Assembly (NCBI RefSeq): GCF_051401765.1
Contig: NW_027480534.1
Location: 1,178,001-1,242,000, forward strand
Direction of reading: 5' to 3'
From: Calliopsis andreniformis
Lineage: Eukaryota; Arthropoda; Insecta; Hymenoptera; Andrenidae
Length of the DNA stretch: 64,000 nt
A program made the position numbers and the translations under genes. Below the pieces are notes generated by a model that did no database searches, was not told the DNA's origin, and saw only the letters and a list, made by a program, of their open reading frames with translations. Shown piece after piece: positions 1 through 12,051 of the stretch (the stretch's first letter is position 1; every line of letters starts with the position of its first letter).

Positions 1-1024
1 GGTTGAGGATTGAGGATTGAGGATCGAGGATGGAGGATTGATGATTGAGTATTGATGATTGAAGATTGAGGATTGAGGATTGAGGGTTGTGGATTGAGGA
101 CGAGGACTGAGGTTTGAGTATTGATGTTTGAGGTCTGAGGATTGAGGATTGAGGATTGAGGTTTGAGAATTGAGGACTGAGGATAGAAGATTGAGTATTG
201 ATAATTGAAGATTGAGGATTGAGGATAGAGGATCGAAGATTGAGGACTGAGTGTTGAGGGTTGAGTGATGAGAATTGATGTTTGTGGATCGAGATTTGAA
301 GAATGAAGAATGGGGATTGAGTATTGAAAACTGTGAATTGAGGATACTCTATTGAGGATTGAGGATTGACAATTGATTGTTGAGGACTGAGGGCTGAAGA
401 TTGAGGATTCAGGATTGAGGATTCGGGATTGAGGTTTGAGGACTGAGGACTGATGGTTGAGTATTGAGGACTGAGGATTGAGGGTTGAAGATTGAGTATT
501 GAGGATTCAGAATTGAGGTTTGAGGACTGAGCATTGAGGATTGAAGATTGAGTATTGAGGATTGAGGATTGAGGATTGAGGATTGAGGATTGAGGATTGA
601 GGATTGAGGTTGAGGAATGACGATTAAGGGTTGGGGACTGAGGATTGAAGATTGAGGATTGAGGATTGAGGATTGAGGATTGAGGATTGAGTATTGAGGA
701 TTGAAGGTTCAGTATTTGGGATTGAAGATTGAGAATTGAGGATTGAGGATTGAATATTGAGGACTGAGTGTTGAGGGTAGAGTGATGAGGATTGATGATT
801 GTGGATAGACATTTGAATATTGCAGATGGAGCTTTGAGTATTGAAAGCTGTGAATTGAGGATAATCTATTGCGGATTGAGGATTGACAATTGATTGTTGA
901 GGACTGAGGACCGAGGATTGAGGATTCAGGGTTGAGGATTCAGAATTGAGGCTTGAGGACTGAGGATTGAGGATTGAACATTGAGTATTGAGGATTGAAG
1001 GTTGAGGATTGATGACTGAGTATT
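1..1024 (+). repeat. Left-edge mosaic segment of the array
   Basis: This stretch has no gene, only heptamer variants. It contains two punctuation cores, near 326 and 843. The second is degenerate, with GAAAGCTG in place of GAAAACTG and ATAATCTATTGCGG in place of ATACTCTATTGAGG. Positions about 245-440 closely match the right half of the 640-bp cassette found seven times between 10 and 27 kb. They share GAATGAAGAATGGGG and the CAATTGATTGTTGAGG stretch, so this is an isolated relative of that cassette. Confidence 0.8.
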
Positions 1025-2150
1025 GAGGATTGAGGATGTGGGCTGAGGGTTGAGGATTGAGGTTTGAGGACTGAGGACTGAGGATTGAGGATTGAGAATT
1101 GAGGATTGAGGATTGAGGATTGAAGATTGAGGACTGGGGATTGAGGATTGAAGATTGAGGATTAAGGATTGAGAATTGAGGATTGAGGACTGAAGATTGA
1201 ATATTGATGATTGAAGGTTTAGTATTGAGGATTGAGTGTTGTGGTCTGAGGACGAGGACTGAGGGTTAAGTATTGATGTTTGAGGGCTGAGGATTGAGGA
1301 TTGAGGATTGAGAATTGAGGATTGAGGATTGAGGATTGAAGATTGGGGTTTGGGTATTGAGGATTGAAGGACGAGGATTGAGGATTGAGGATTGAGGATT
1401 GAGGATTGAAGGTTGAGTATTGAGGATTGAGGATTGAGGATTGAGGATTGAAGATTGAGGATTGGGGATTGAGGATTGACGATTGAGGATTGAGTATTGA
1501 GGAATGAGGATTGAAGATTGAGGATTGAGGATTGAGCATTGAGGATTGAGGATTGGGGTCTGAGATTTGAGGGTTGAGTGATGAGAATTGATGTTTGTGG
1601 ATAGAGATTTGAAGATTGAAGATTGCAGATTGAGTATTGAAAACTGTGAATTGAGGATACTCTATTGAGGATTGAGGATTGACAACAGATTGTTGAGGAC
1701 TGAGGGCTTAAGATTGAGGATTCAGGATTGAGGATTCAGGATTGAGGTTTGAGGACTGGGGATTGAGGATTGTGGATTGAAGATTGAGTATTGAGGATTG
1801 AAGATTTTGGATTGAGGATTGGGGATTAAGGATTGAGGATTGGGGATTGAGGATTGAAGATTGTGTATTGAGGATTGAAGATTCACGATTGAGGATTGAG
1901 GATTGGGAATTGAGGATTGATGGTTGAGTATTGAGGATTGAGAATTGAGGATTGAGGATAGTGTATTGAAGATTGAGGATTGATGATTGAGGTTTGAGGA
2001 TTGAGGATTGAGGATTGAGGATTGAGGATTGAAGATTGAGTATTGAGGATTGAAGATTGAGGATTGGGGATTGAGCATTGAGGATTGAGGACTGAGGACT
2101 GAGGATTGAAGATTGAGGATTTGTGACTGAGGATTGAAGATACAGGACTG
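1025..2150 (+). repeat. Higher-order block, offset 3992, copy 1
   Basis: The series of variant heptamers here recurs 3992 bp downstream at about 5017-6135 with few differences, including one 7-bp unit present near 2093-2099 and absent from the other copy. A punctuation core lies near 1639, with the local marks ACAACAGATTGTTGAGG and GGGCTTAAG. The offset is not a multiple of seven, so the intervening DNA holds register slips. Confidence 0.8.
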
Positions 2151-5016
2151 AGGATTGAGGATTGAGGACTGAGGATTGAGGATTGAGTATTGAGGATTGA
2201 GGATTGAGGATTGAAGGTTGAGGATTGGGTATTGAGGATTGAAGAATGAGGGTTGAGGATTGAGGATTGAGGATTGAGGACTGAAGATTGAGTATTCAGG
2301 ATTGAAGATTGACGATTGAGGATTGAGGACTGAGGATTGAAGATTGAGTATTGATGATTGAAGATTGAGGACTGAGGGTTGAGGATTGAGGTTTGAGGAA
2401 CGAGGATTGAGGATTGAGTATTGAGGCCTGAGGATTGGCGATTGAGTATTGAAGACTGAGGATTGATGACTGAGGATTGAGGATTGAGGATTGGGGATTG
2501 AGGATTGAGGATTGAGGATTGCGGATTGAGGATTGAGTATTGAAGATTGAGGATTGATGATTGAGGATTGAGGATTGAGTATTGAGGATTGAGGATTGAA
2601 GATTGAGTATTGAGGATTGAAGATTGAGGATTGAAGATTGAGGATTGAGGATTGAGCATTGAGGATTGAGGATTGGGGTCTGAGATTTGAGGGTTGAGCG
2701 ATGAGAATTGATGTTTGTGGATAGAGATTTGAAGATTGAAGATTGCAGATTGAGTATTGAAAACTGTGAATTGAGGATATTCTATTGAGGATTGAGGATT
2801 GACAACAGATTGTTGAGGACTGAGGGCTTAAGATTGAAGATTCAGGATTGAGGATTCAGGATTGAGGTTTGAGGACTGGGGATTGAGGGTTGAGGATTGA
2901 GGGTTGAGGATTGAGGATTGAAGATTGAGGATTGGGTATTGAGGATTGAACATTGAGGATTGAGGGTTGAGGATTGAGGATTGAAGATTGAGGATTGGGT
3001 ATTGAGGATTGAACATTGAGGATTGAGGTTTGAGGATTGAGGATTGAAGATTGAGTATTGAGGATTGAAGATTCACGATTGAGGATTGAGGATTGGGAAT
3101 AGAGGATTGATGGTTGAGTATTGAGGATTGAGAATTGAGGATCGAGGATAGTGTATTGAAGATTGAGGATTGATGATTGAGGTTTGAGGATTGAGGATTG
3201 AGGATTGAGGATTGAGGATTGAAGATTGAGTATTGAGGATTGAAGATTGAGTATTGGGGATTGAGCATTGAGGATTGAGGACTGAGGATTGAAGATTGAG
3301 GATTTGTGACTGAGGATTGAAGATTCAGGACTGAGGATTGAGTATTGATGACTGAGGATTGAGGATTGAGGATTAAGTATTAAGGATTGAGTGTTGAATA
3401 TTGAGTATTGAGGATTGAAGATTGAGGACTGAGGATTGAGGATTGAGGACTGAAGATTGAATATTGATGATTGAAGGTTGAGTATTGAGGATTGAGTGTT
3501 GTGGATTGAGGACGAGGACTGAGAGTTGAGTATTGATGTTTGAGGGCTGAAGACTGAGGATTCAGGATTGAGAATTGAGGATTGAGGATTGAGGATTGAG
3601 GATTGAAGATTGAGTGTTGAGGATTGAATATTGAGGATTGAGGATTGAGGATTGAGGATTGAGGATTGAAGATTGAGGATTGGGGATTGAGGATTGACGA
3701 TTGAGGATTGAGTATTGAGGAATGGGGATTGAAGATTGAGTATTGATGATTGAAGATTGAGGGTTGAGGATTGAGGGTAGAGGATTGAGGACGAAGCCTG
3801 ACTGTTGAGGATTGAGGTTTGAGTATTGAGGATTGAAGATTGAGGATTGGGGATTGAGCATTGAGGATTGAGGACTGAGGATTGAAGATTGAGGATTTGT
3901 TACTGAGGATTGAAGATACAGGACTGAGGATTGAGGATTGAGGACTGAGGATTGAGGATTGAGTATTGAGGATTGAGGATTGAGGATTGAAGGTTGAGGA
4001 TTGGGTATTGAGGATTGAAGAATGAGGGTTGAGGATTGAGGATTGAGGATTGAGGACTGAAGATTGAATATTGATGATTGAAGGTTTAGTATTGAGGATT
4101 GAGCGTTGTGGATTGAGGACGAGGACTGAGGGTTGAGTATTGATGTTTGAGGGCTGAGGATTGAGGATTGAGGATTGAGGCCTGAGGATTGGCGATTGAG
4201 TATTGAAGACTGAGGATTGATGACTGAGGATTGAGGATTGAGGATTGAAGAATGAGGGTTGAGGATTGAGGATTGAGGATTGAGGACTGAAGATTGAGTA
4301 TTCAGGATTGAAGATTGACGATTGAGGATTGAGGACTGAGGATTGAAGATTGAGTATTGATGATTGAAGATTGAGGACTGAGGGTTGAGGATTGAGGTTT
4401 GAGGAACGAGGATTGAGGATTGAGTATTGAAGATTGAGGATTGATGATTGAGGTTTGAGGATTGAGGATTGAGGATTGAGGATTGAGGATTGAAGATTGA
4501 GTATTGAGGATTGAAGATTGAGGATTGGGGATTGAGCATTGAGGATTGAGGACTGAGGATTGAAGGTTCAGGATTTGGGACTGAGGATTGAAGATTCAGG
4601 ATTGAGGTTTGAGGATTGAGGATTGAGGATTGAGGATTGAAGATTCAGTATTGAGGATTGAAGATTGAGAATTGAGGATTGAGGATTGAACATTGAGGAC
4701 TGTGTGCTGAGGGCTGAATGATGAGAATTGATGTTTGTGGATAGAGATTTGAAGATTGCAGATTGAGTATTAAGTATTGAAAACTGTGAATTGAGAATAT
4801 TCTATTGAGGATTGAGGATTGACAACTGATTGTTGAGGACTGAGGGCTGAAGATTGAGGATTCAGTATTGAGGATACAGAATTGAGGTTTGAGGACTGAG
4901 GATTGAGGATTGAATATTGAGTGTTGAGGATTGAAGATTGAGGATTGAGGATTGAGAATTGAGGATTGAACATTGAGGATTGAGGATTGAGGATTGAGGA
5001 TTGAGGATTGAGGATT
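2151..5016 (+). repeat. Mosaic array segment between the two 3992-offset copies
   Basis: No gene. Punctuation cores lie near 2759 and 4779. The marker GATTTGT-(G/T)ACTGAGG followed by a TACAGG or TTCAGG unit occurs near 2118, 3302 and 3893, and again near 6103 and 8262. This shows shuffled pieces of the same series. The stretch from about 4848 on is repeated far away at 21413-22100. Confidence 0.8.
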
Positions 5017-6135
5017 GAGGATTGAGGATGAGGGCTGAGGTTTGAGGATTGAGGTTTGAGGACTGAGGACTGAGGATTGAGGATTGAGAATTGAGGATTG
5101 AGGATTGAGGATTGAAGATTGAGGACTGGGGATTGAGGATTGAAGATTGAGGATTAAGGATTGAGAATTGAGGATTGAGGACTGAAGATTGAATATTGAT
5201 GATTGAAGGTTTAGTATTGAGGATTGAGTGTTGTGGTTTGAGGACGAGGACTGAGGGTTAAGTATTGATGTTTGAGGGCAGAGGATTGAGGATTGAGGAT
5301 TGAGAATTGAGGATTGAGGATTGAGGATTGAAGATTGAGGTTTGGGTATTGAGGATTGAAGGACGAGGGTTGAGGATTGAGGATTGAGGATTGAGGATTG
5401 AAGATTGAGTATTGAGGATTGAGGATTGAGGATTGAGGATTGAAGATTGAGGATTGGGGATTGAGGATTGACGATTGAGGATTGAGTATTGAGGAATGAG
5501 GATTGAAGATTGAGGATTGAGGATTGAGCATTGAGGATTGAGGATTGGGGTCTGAGATTTGAGGGTTGAGTGATGAGAATTGATGTTTGTGGTTTGAGAT
5601 TTGAAGATTGAAGATTGCAGGTTGAGTATTGAAAACTGTGAATTGAGGATACTCTATTGAGGATTGAGGATTGACAACAGATTGTTGAGGACTGAGGGCT
5701 TAAGATTGAGGATTCAGGATTGAGGATTCAGGATTGAGGTTTGAGGATTGGGGATTGAGGATTGTGGATTGAAGATTGAGTATTGAGGATTGAAGATTTT
5801 GGATTGAGGATTGGGGATTAAGGATTGAGGATTGGGGATTGAGGATTGAAGATTGTGTATTGAGGATTGAAGATTCACGATTGAGGATTGAGGATTGGGA
5901 ATTGAGGATTGATGGTTGAGTATTGAGGATTGAGAATTGAGGATTGAGGATAGTGTATTGAAGATTGAGGACTGATGATTGAGGTTTGAGGATTGAGGAT
6001 TGAGGATTGAGGATTGAGGATTGAAGATTGAGTATTGAGGATTGAAGGTTGAGGATTGGGGATTGAGCATTGAGGATTGAGGACTGAGGATTGAAGATTG
6101 AGGATTTGTGTCTGAGGATTGAAGATTCAGGACTG
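5017..6135 (+). repeat. Higher-order block, offset 3992, copy 2
   Basis: Partner of 1025-2150. It carries the core near 5631 with the same ACAACAGATTG and GGGCTTAAG marks. Scattered single-base changes are visible, for example GAAGGTT here against GAAGATT in the partner near 6046. The homology fades where the partner reads GATACAGG and this copy reads GATTCAGG. Confidence 0.8.
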
Positions 6136-8751
6136 AGGATTGAGTATTGATGACTGAGGATTGAGGATTGAGGATTAAGTATTAAGGATTGAGGGTTGAA
6201 TATTGAGTATTGAGGATTGAAGATTGAGGACTGAGGATTGAGGATTGAGGACTGAAGATTGAATATTGATGATTGAAGGTTGAGTATTGAGGATTGTGTG
6301 TTGTGGATTGAGGACGAGGACTGAGGGTTGAGTATTGATGTTTGAGGGCTGAAGACTGAGGATTCAGGATTGAGAATTGAGGATTGAGGATTGAGGATTG
6401 AGGATTGAAGATTGAGTGTTGAGGATTGAAGATTGAGGATTGAGGATTGAGGATTGAGGATTGAGGATTGAAGATTGAGGATTGGGGATTGAGGATTGAC
6501 GATTGAGGATTGAGTATTGAGGAATGGGGATTGAAGATTGAGTATTGATGATTGAAGATTGAGGGTTGAGGATTGAGGGTAGAGGATTGAGGACGAAGCC
6601 TGACTGTTGAGGATTGAGGTTTGAGGATTGAGGATTAAGGATTGAGGATTGGGGATTGAGGATTGAGGATTGAGGATTGAGGATTGAGAATTGAGCATAC
6701 AGTATTGAAGATTGAGTATTGAGGACTGTGGACTGAGGATTGAGGATTGAGATTTGAGGATTGAGGATTGAGGATTGAAGATTGAGGACTGGGGATTGAG
6801 GATTGAAGATTGAGGATTAAGGATTGAGGATTGAGGATAGAGGACTGAAGATTGAATATTGATGATTGAAGGTTGAGGATTGAGGATTGAGTGTTGTGGA
6901 TTGAGGACGAGGACTAAGGGTTGAGTATTGATGTTTGAGGGCTGAGGATTGAGGATTGAGGATTGAGAATTGTGGATTGAGGATTGAGGATTGAAGATTG
7001 AGGTTTGGGTATTGAGGATTGAAGCACGAGGATTGAGGATTGAGGATTGAGGATTGAGGATTGAAGATTGAGTATTGAGGATTGAGGATTGAGGATTGAG
7101 GATCGAAGATTGAGGATTGGGGATTGAGGATTGACGATTGAGGATTGAGTATTGAGGAATGAGGATCGAAGATTGAGTATTGATGATTGAAGATTGAGGA
7201 TTGAGGGTTGAGGGTTGAGGATTGAGGACGAGGACTGACGGTTGAGGTTTGAGGTTTGAGGATTGAGGATTAAGGATTCAGGATTGGGGATTGAGGATTG
7301 AGGATTGAGGATTGAGGATTGAGGATTGAGGTTTGAGGATTCAGTATTGAAGATTGAGAATTGATGACTGAGGATTGAGGATTGAGGATTAAGTATTAAG
7401 GATTGAGGATTGAAGATTGAGTATTGAGGATTGGGTATTGAGGATTGAAGAATGAGGGTTGAGGATTGAGGATTGACGATTGAGGACTGAAGATTGAGTA
7501 TTCAGGATTGAAGATTGACGATTGAGGATTGAGGACTGAGGATTGAAGATTGAGTATTGATGATTGAAGATTGAGGAATGAGGGTTGAGGATTGAGGTTT
7601 GAGGAACGAGGATTGAGGATTGAGGATTGAGGACTGAGGATTGGCGATTGAGTATTGAAGATTGAGGATTGATGACTGGGGATTGAGGATTGAGGATTGA
7701 GGATTGAGGATTGAGGATTGAGGATTGCGGATTGAGGATTGAGTATTGAAGATTGAGGATTGATGATTGAGGATTGAGGATTGAGTATTGAGGATTGAGG
7801 ATTGAAGATTGAGTATTGAGGATTGAAGATTCAGGATTGAAGATTGAGGATTGAGGATTGAGCATTGAGGATTGAGGATTGGGGTCTGAGATTTGAGGGT
7901 TGAGTGATGAGAATTGATGTTTGTGGATAGAGATTTGAAGATTGAAGATTGCAGATTGAGTATTGAAAACTGTGAATTGAGGATACTCTATTGAGGATGG
8001 AGGATTGACAACAGATTGTTGAGGACTGAGGGCTTAAGATTGAGGATTCAGGATTGAGGATTCAGGATTGAGGTTTGAGGACTGGGGATTGAGGATTGTG
8101 GATTGAAGATTGAGTATTGAGGATTGACGATTTTGGATTGAGGATTGGGGATTAAGGATTGAGGATTGAGGATTGAGGATTGAAGATTGAGTATTGAGGA
8201 TTGAAGATTGAGGATTGGGGATTGAGCATTGAGGATTGAGGACTGAGGATTGAAGATTGAGGATTTGTGACTGAGGATTGAAGATACAGGACTGAGGATT
8301 GAGGATTGAGGACTGAGGATTGAGGATTGAGTATTAAGGATTGAGGATTGAGGATTGAAGGTTGAGGATTGGGTATTGAGGATTGAAGAATGAGGGTTGA
8401 GGATTGAGGATTGAGGATTGAGGATTGAGGACTGAAGATTGAATATTGATGATTGAAGGTTTAGTATTGAGGATTGAGCGTTGTGGATTGAGGACGAGGA
8501 CTGAGGGTTGAGTATTGATGTTTGAGGGCTGAGGATTGAGGATTGAGGATTGAGAATTGAGGATTGAGGATTGAGGATTGAAGGTTGAGGTTTGGATATT
8601 GAGGATTGATGGACGAGGATTGAGGATTGAGGATTGAGGATTGAGGATTGAAGATTGAGTATTGAGGATTGAGGATTGAGGATTGAGGATTGAAGGTTGA
8701 GGTTTGGATATTGAGGATTGATGGACGAGGATTGAGGATTGAGGATTGAGG
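6136..8751 (+). repeat. Mosaic array segment
   Basis: No gene. One punctuation core lies near 7965, of the same ACAACAGATTG subtype as those near 1639, 2759 and 5631. The piece 7389-7865 parallels about 2180-2659 at offset 5206 near its right end. The GGACGAGGACTGACGG stretch near 7225 has relatives near 22155 and, more diverged, 3790 and 6590. Confidence 0.75.
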
Positions 8752-11748
8752 ATTGAGTGTTGATGATTGAGGATTGAGGATTGAGGATTGAGGATTGAGG
8801 ATTGAAGGTTGAGGTTTGGGTATTTAGGATTGAAGGACGAGGATTGAGGATTGGGGATTGAGGATTGAAGATTGAGTATTGAGGATTGAAGATTGACGAT
8901 TGAGGATTGAGGATTGGGAATTGAGGATTGATGGTTGAGTATTGAGGATTGAGAATTGAGGATTGAGGATAGAGTATTGAAGATTGAGGATTGATGATTG
9001 AGGTTTGAGGATTGAGGATTGAGGATTGAGGATTGAGGATTGAAGATTGAGTATTGAGGATTGAAGATTGAGGATTGGGGATTGAGCATTGAGGATTGAG
9101 GACTGAGGATTGAAGGTTCAGGATTTGGGACTGAGGATTGAAGATTCAGGATTGAGGTTTGAGAATTGAGGATTGAGGATTGAGGATTGAAGATTCAGTA
9201 TTGAGGATTGAAGATTGAGAATTGAGGATTGAGGATTGAACATTGAGGACTGTGTGCTGAGGGCTGAATGGTGAGAATTGATGTTTGTGGATAGAGATTT
9301 GAAGATTGCAGATTGAGTATTGAGTATTGAAAACTGTGAATTGAGAATATTCTATTGAGGATTGAGGATTGACAACTGATTGTTGAGGACTGAGGGCTGA
9401 AGATTGAGGATTCAGTATTGAGGATACAGAATTGAGGTTTGAGGACTGAGGATTGAGGATTGAATATTGAGTGTTGAGGATTGAAGATTGAGGATTGAGG
9501 ATTGAGAATTGAGGATTGAACACTGAGGATTGAGGATTGAGGATTGAGGATTGAGGATTGAGGATTGAGGATTGAGGATTGAGGATTGAGGATGAGGGCT
9601 AAGGTTTGAGGATTGAGGTTTCAGGACTGAGGACTGAGGATTGAGGATTGAGAATTGAGGATTGAGGATTGAGGATTGAGGATTGAAGATTGAGGACTGG
9701 GGATTGAGGATTGAAGATTGAGGATTAAGGATTGAGAATTGAGGATTGAGGATTGAGGATTGAGGATTGAGGATTGAGGATGTGGTCTGAGGGTTGAGGA
9801 TTGAGGTTTGAGGACTGAGGACTGAGGATTGAGGATTGAGGATTGAGGATTGAGGATTGAGGTTTGAGGACTGAGGACTGAGGTTTGAGGATAGAGAATT
9901 GAGGGTTGAGGATTGAGGATGTGGTCTGAGTGTTGAGGATTGAGGTTTGAGGACTGAGGACTGAGGATTGAGGATTAAGGATTGAGGATTGAGGATTGAG
10001 GACTGAAGATTGACGATTGGGTATTGAGGATCGAAGAATGAGGGTTGAGGATTGAGGATTGAGGATTGAGGACTGAAGATTGAGTATTCAGGATTGAAGA
10101 TTGACGATTGAGGATTGAGGATTGAGGATAGAGGATTGAGGACTGAGGATTGAAGATTGAGTATTGATGATTGAAGACTGAGGATTGAGGATAGAGGATT
10201 GAGGATTGAGGATTGAAGATTGAGTATTGAGGATTGAAGATTGAGGATTGAGGATTGAGGATTGACGAGTGAGGATTGAAGATTGAGGATTGGGGACTGA
10301 GTGTTGAGAGTTGAGTGATGAGAATTGATGTTTGTGGATAGAGATTTGAAGATTGCAGATTGAGTATTGGGCATTGAAAACTGAGAATTGACGATATTCT
10401 ATTGAGGATTGAGGATAGACAGCTGATTGTTCAGGACTGAGGTCTGAAGATTGAGGATTCAGGATTGAGGATTCAGGATTCAGGTTTGAGGACTGAGGAT
10501 TGAGGATTGAGGAATGAGGATTGAGGATTGATGATTGAGGATTGAAGAATGAGGATTGGGTATTGCGGTTTGAACATTGAGGATTGAGGATTGAGGATTG
10601 AGTGTTGAGGATTAAGTATTAAGGATTGAGGATTGAAGATTGAGAATTGAGGATTGAAGATTGAGGATCGAGGATTGAGGATTGAAGATTGAGGACTGAG
10701 TGTTGAGGGTTGAGTGATGAGAGTTGATGTTTGTGGATTGAGATTTGAAGAATGAAGAATGGGGATTGAGTATTGAAAACTGTGAATTGAGGATACCCTG
10801 TTGAGGATTGAGGATTGACAATTGATTGTTGAGCACTGAGGGCTGAAGATTGAGGATTCAGGATTGAGGATTCGGGATTGAGGTTTGAGGACTGAGGATT
10901 GAGGGTTGAGGATTGAGTATTGAGGACTGAGGATTGAGCATTGAAGATTGAGCATTGATGATTGACGATTGAGGATTGAGGACTGAGGATTGAGGATTGA
11001 GTATTGAAGGTTGAGGATTGATGATTGAGGATTGAGGATTGAGGATTCAGGATTGAGGATTGAGGATTGAAGATTGAGTATAGAGGATTGTAGGTTGAGG
11101 ATTGAGGATTGAGGATTGAGGATTGAAGATTGAGGACGAGGACTGAGGGTTGGGTATTGATGTTTGAGGGCTGAGGATTGAGGATTGAGGATTGAGAATT
11201 GAGGATTGAGGATTGAGGATTGAAGATTGAGGTTTGGGTATTGAGGATTGAAGGACGAGGATTGAGGATTGAGGATTGAGGATTGAGGATTGAAGATTGA
11301 GTATTGAGGATTGAGGACTGAGGATTGAGGATTCAGGATTGAAGATTGAGGGTTGGGTATTGAGGATCGATGATCGGGGATTGAGGATTGAGGATTGAGG
11401 ATTGAGGATTGAGGATTGAGAATTGAGTATTGAAGATTGAGGACAGATGGTTGAGGATTGAGGAATGATGTTTGAGGATTGAGATTTGATGATTGAATAG
11501 TTTGGATTGAGTATTGTATCCTGAGAATTCAGGATATTCTATTGAATATTGAGAATTGATGATTGATGGTTGATTATTGAGGATTGATGATTGATGGTCG
11601 TGTGTTGAATATTGAGGATTGAGGATTCAGGATTGAGGATTGAGTATAGAAGGTTGAAAACTGAGGATTGAGGATTGAGGATTGACGATTGAGGATTGAA
11701 GATTGAGTGTTGAGGATTGAAGATTGAGGATTGAGGATTGAGGATTGA
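8752..11748 (+). repeat. Higher-order unit, offset 3300, copy 1
   Basis: About 2997 bp that recur at 12052-15048 with no length change. I noticed only seven substitutions, at 8825, 9523, 9657, 10481, 10939, 11375 and 11448, or roughly 99.7 percent identity. Punctuation cores lie near 9329, 10376, 10775 and 11511. The left edge is sharp: to its left 8701-8750 reads differently from 12001-12050. The offset of 3300 leaves remainder 3 when divided by 7. Confidence 0.92.
10234..10874 (+). repeat. Two-core cassette of about 640 bp, copy 1 of 7
   Basis: The cassette holds two punctuation cores 399 bp apart (57 heptamers). The first has GGGCATTGAAAACTGAG and GACAGCTGATTGTTCAGG. The second has GAATGAAGAATGGGG, GGATACCCTGTTGAGG and GAGCACTGAGGG. 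Spacing between the cores is the same in all seven copies, while the DNA outside the cassette differs. This copy has C at 10481, where the copy at 13534 has G. Confidence 0.9.
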
Positions 11749-12051
11749 AGATTGATGATTGGGGATTGAGGATTGACGATTGAGGATTGAGTATTAAGGA
11801 ATGAGGATTGAAGATTTTGGATTGAGGATTGGGGATTAAGGATTGAGGATTGAGGATTGAGAATTGAGGATTGAGGATTGAGGATTGAAGATTGAGGTTT
11901 GGGTATTGAGGATAGAAGGACGAGGATTGAGGATTGAGGATTGAGGATTGAGGATTGAAGATTGAGTATTGAGGATTGAAGGTTGAGGATTGAGGATTGA
12001 GGATTGAGGATTGAGGATTGAGGATTGCGGATTGAGGATTGAGTATTGAAG
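11749..12051 (+). repeat. Linker between the two 3300-offset copies
   Basis: About 300 bp of plain heptamers with GATGATTGGGG and GATTTTGGATTG variants. It does not belong to the shared 2997-bp block but resembles the 19.66-19.80 kb and 21.16-21.30 kb stretches. No gene or other signal is seen. Confidence 0.75.
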
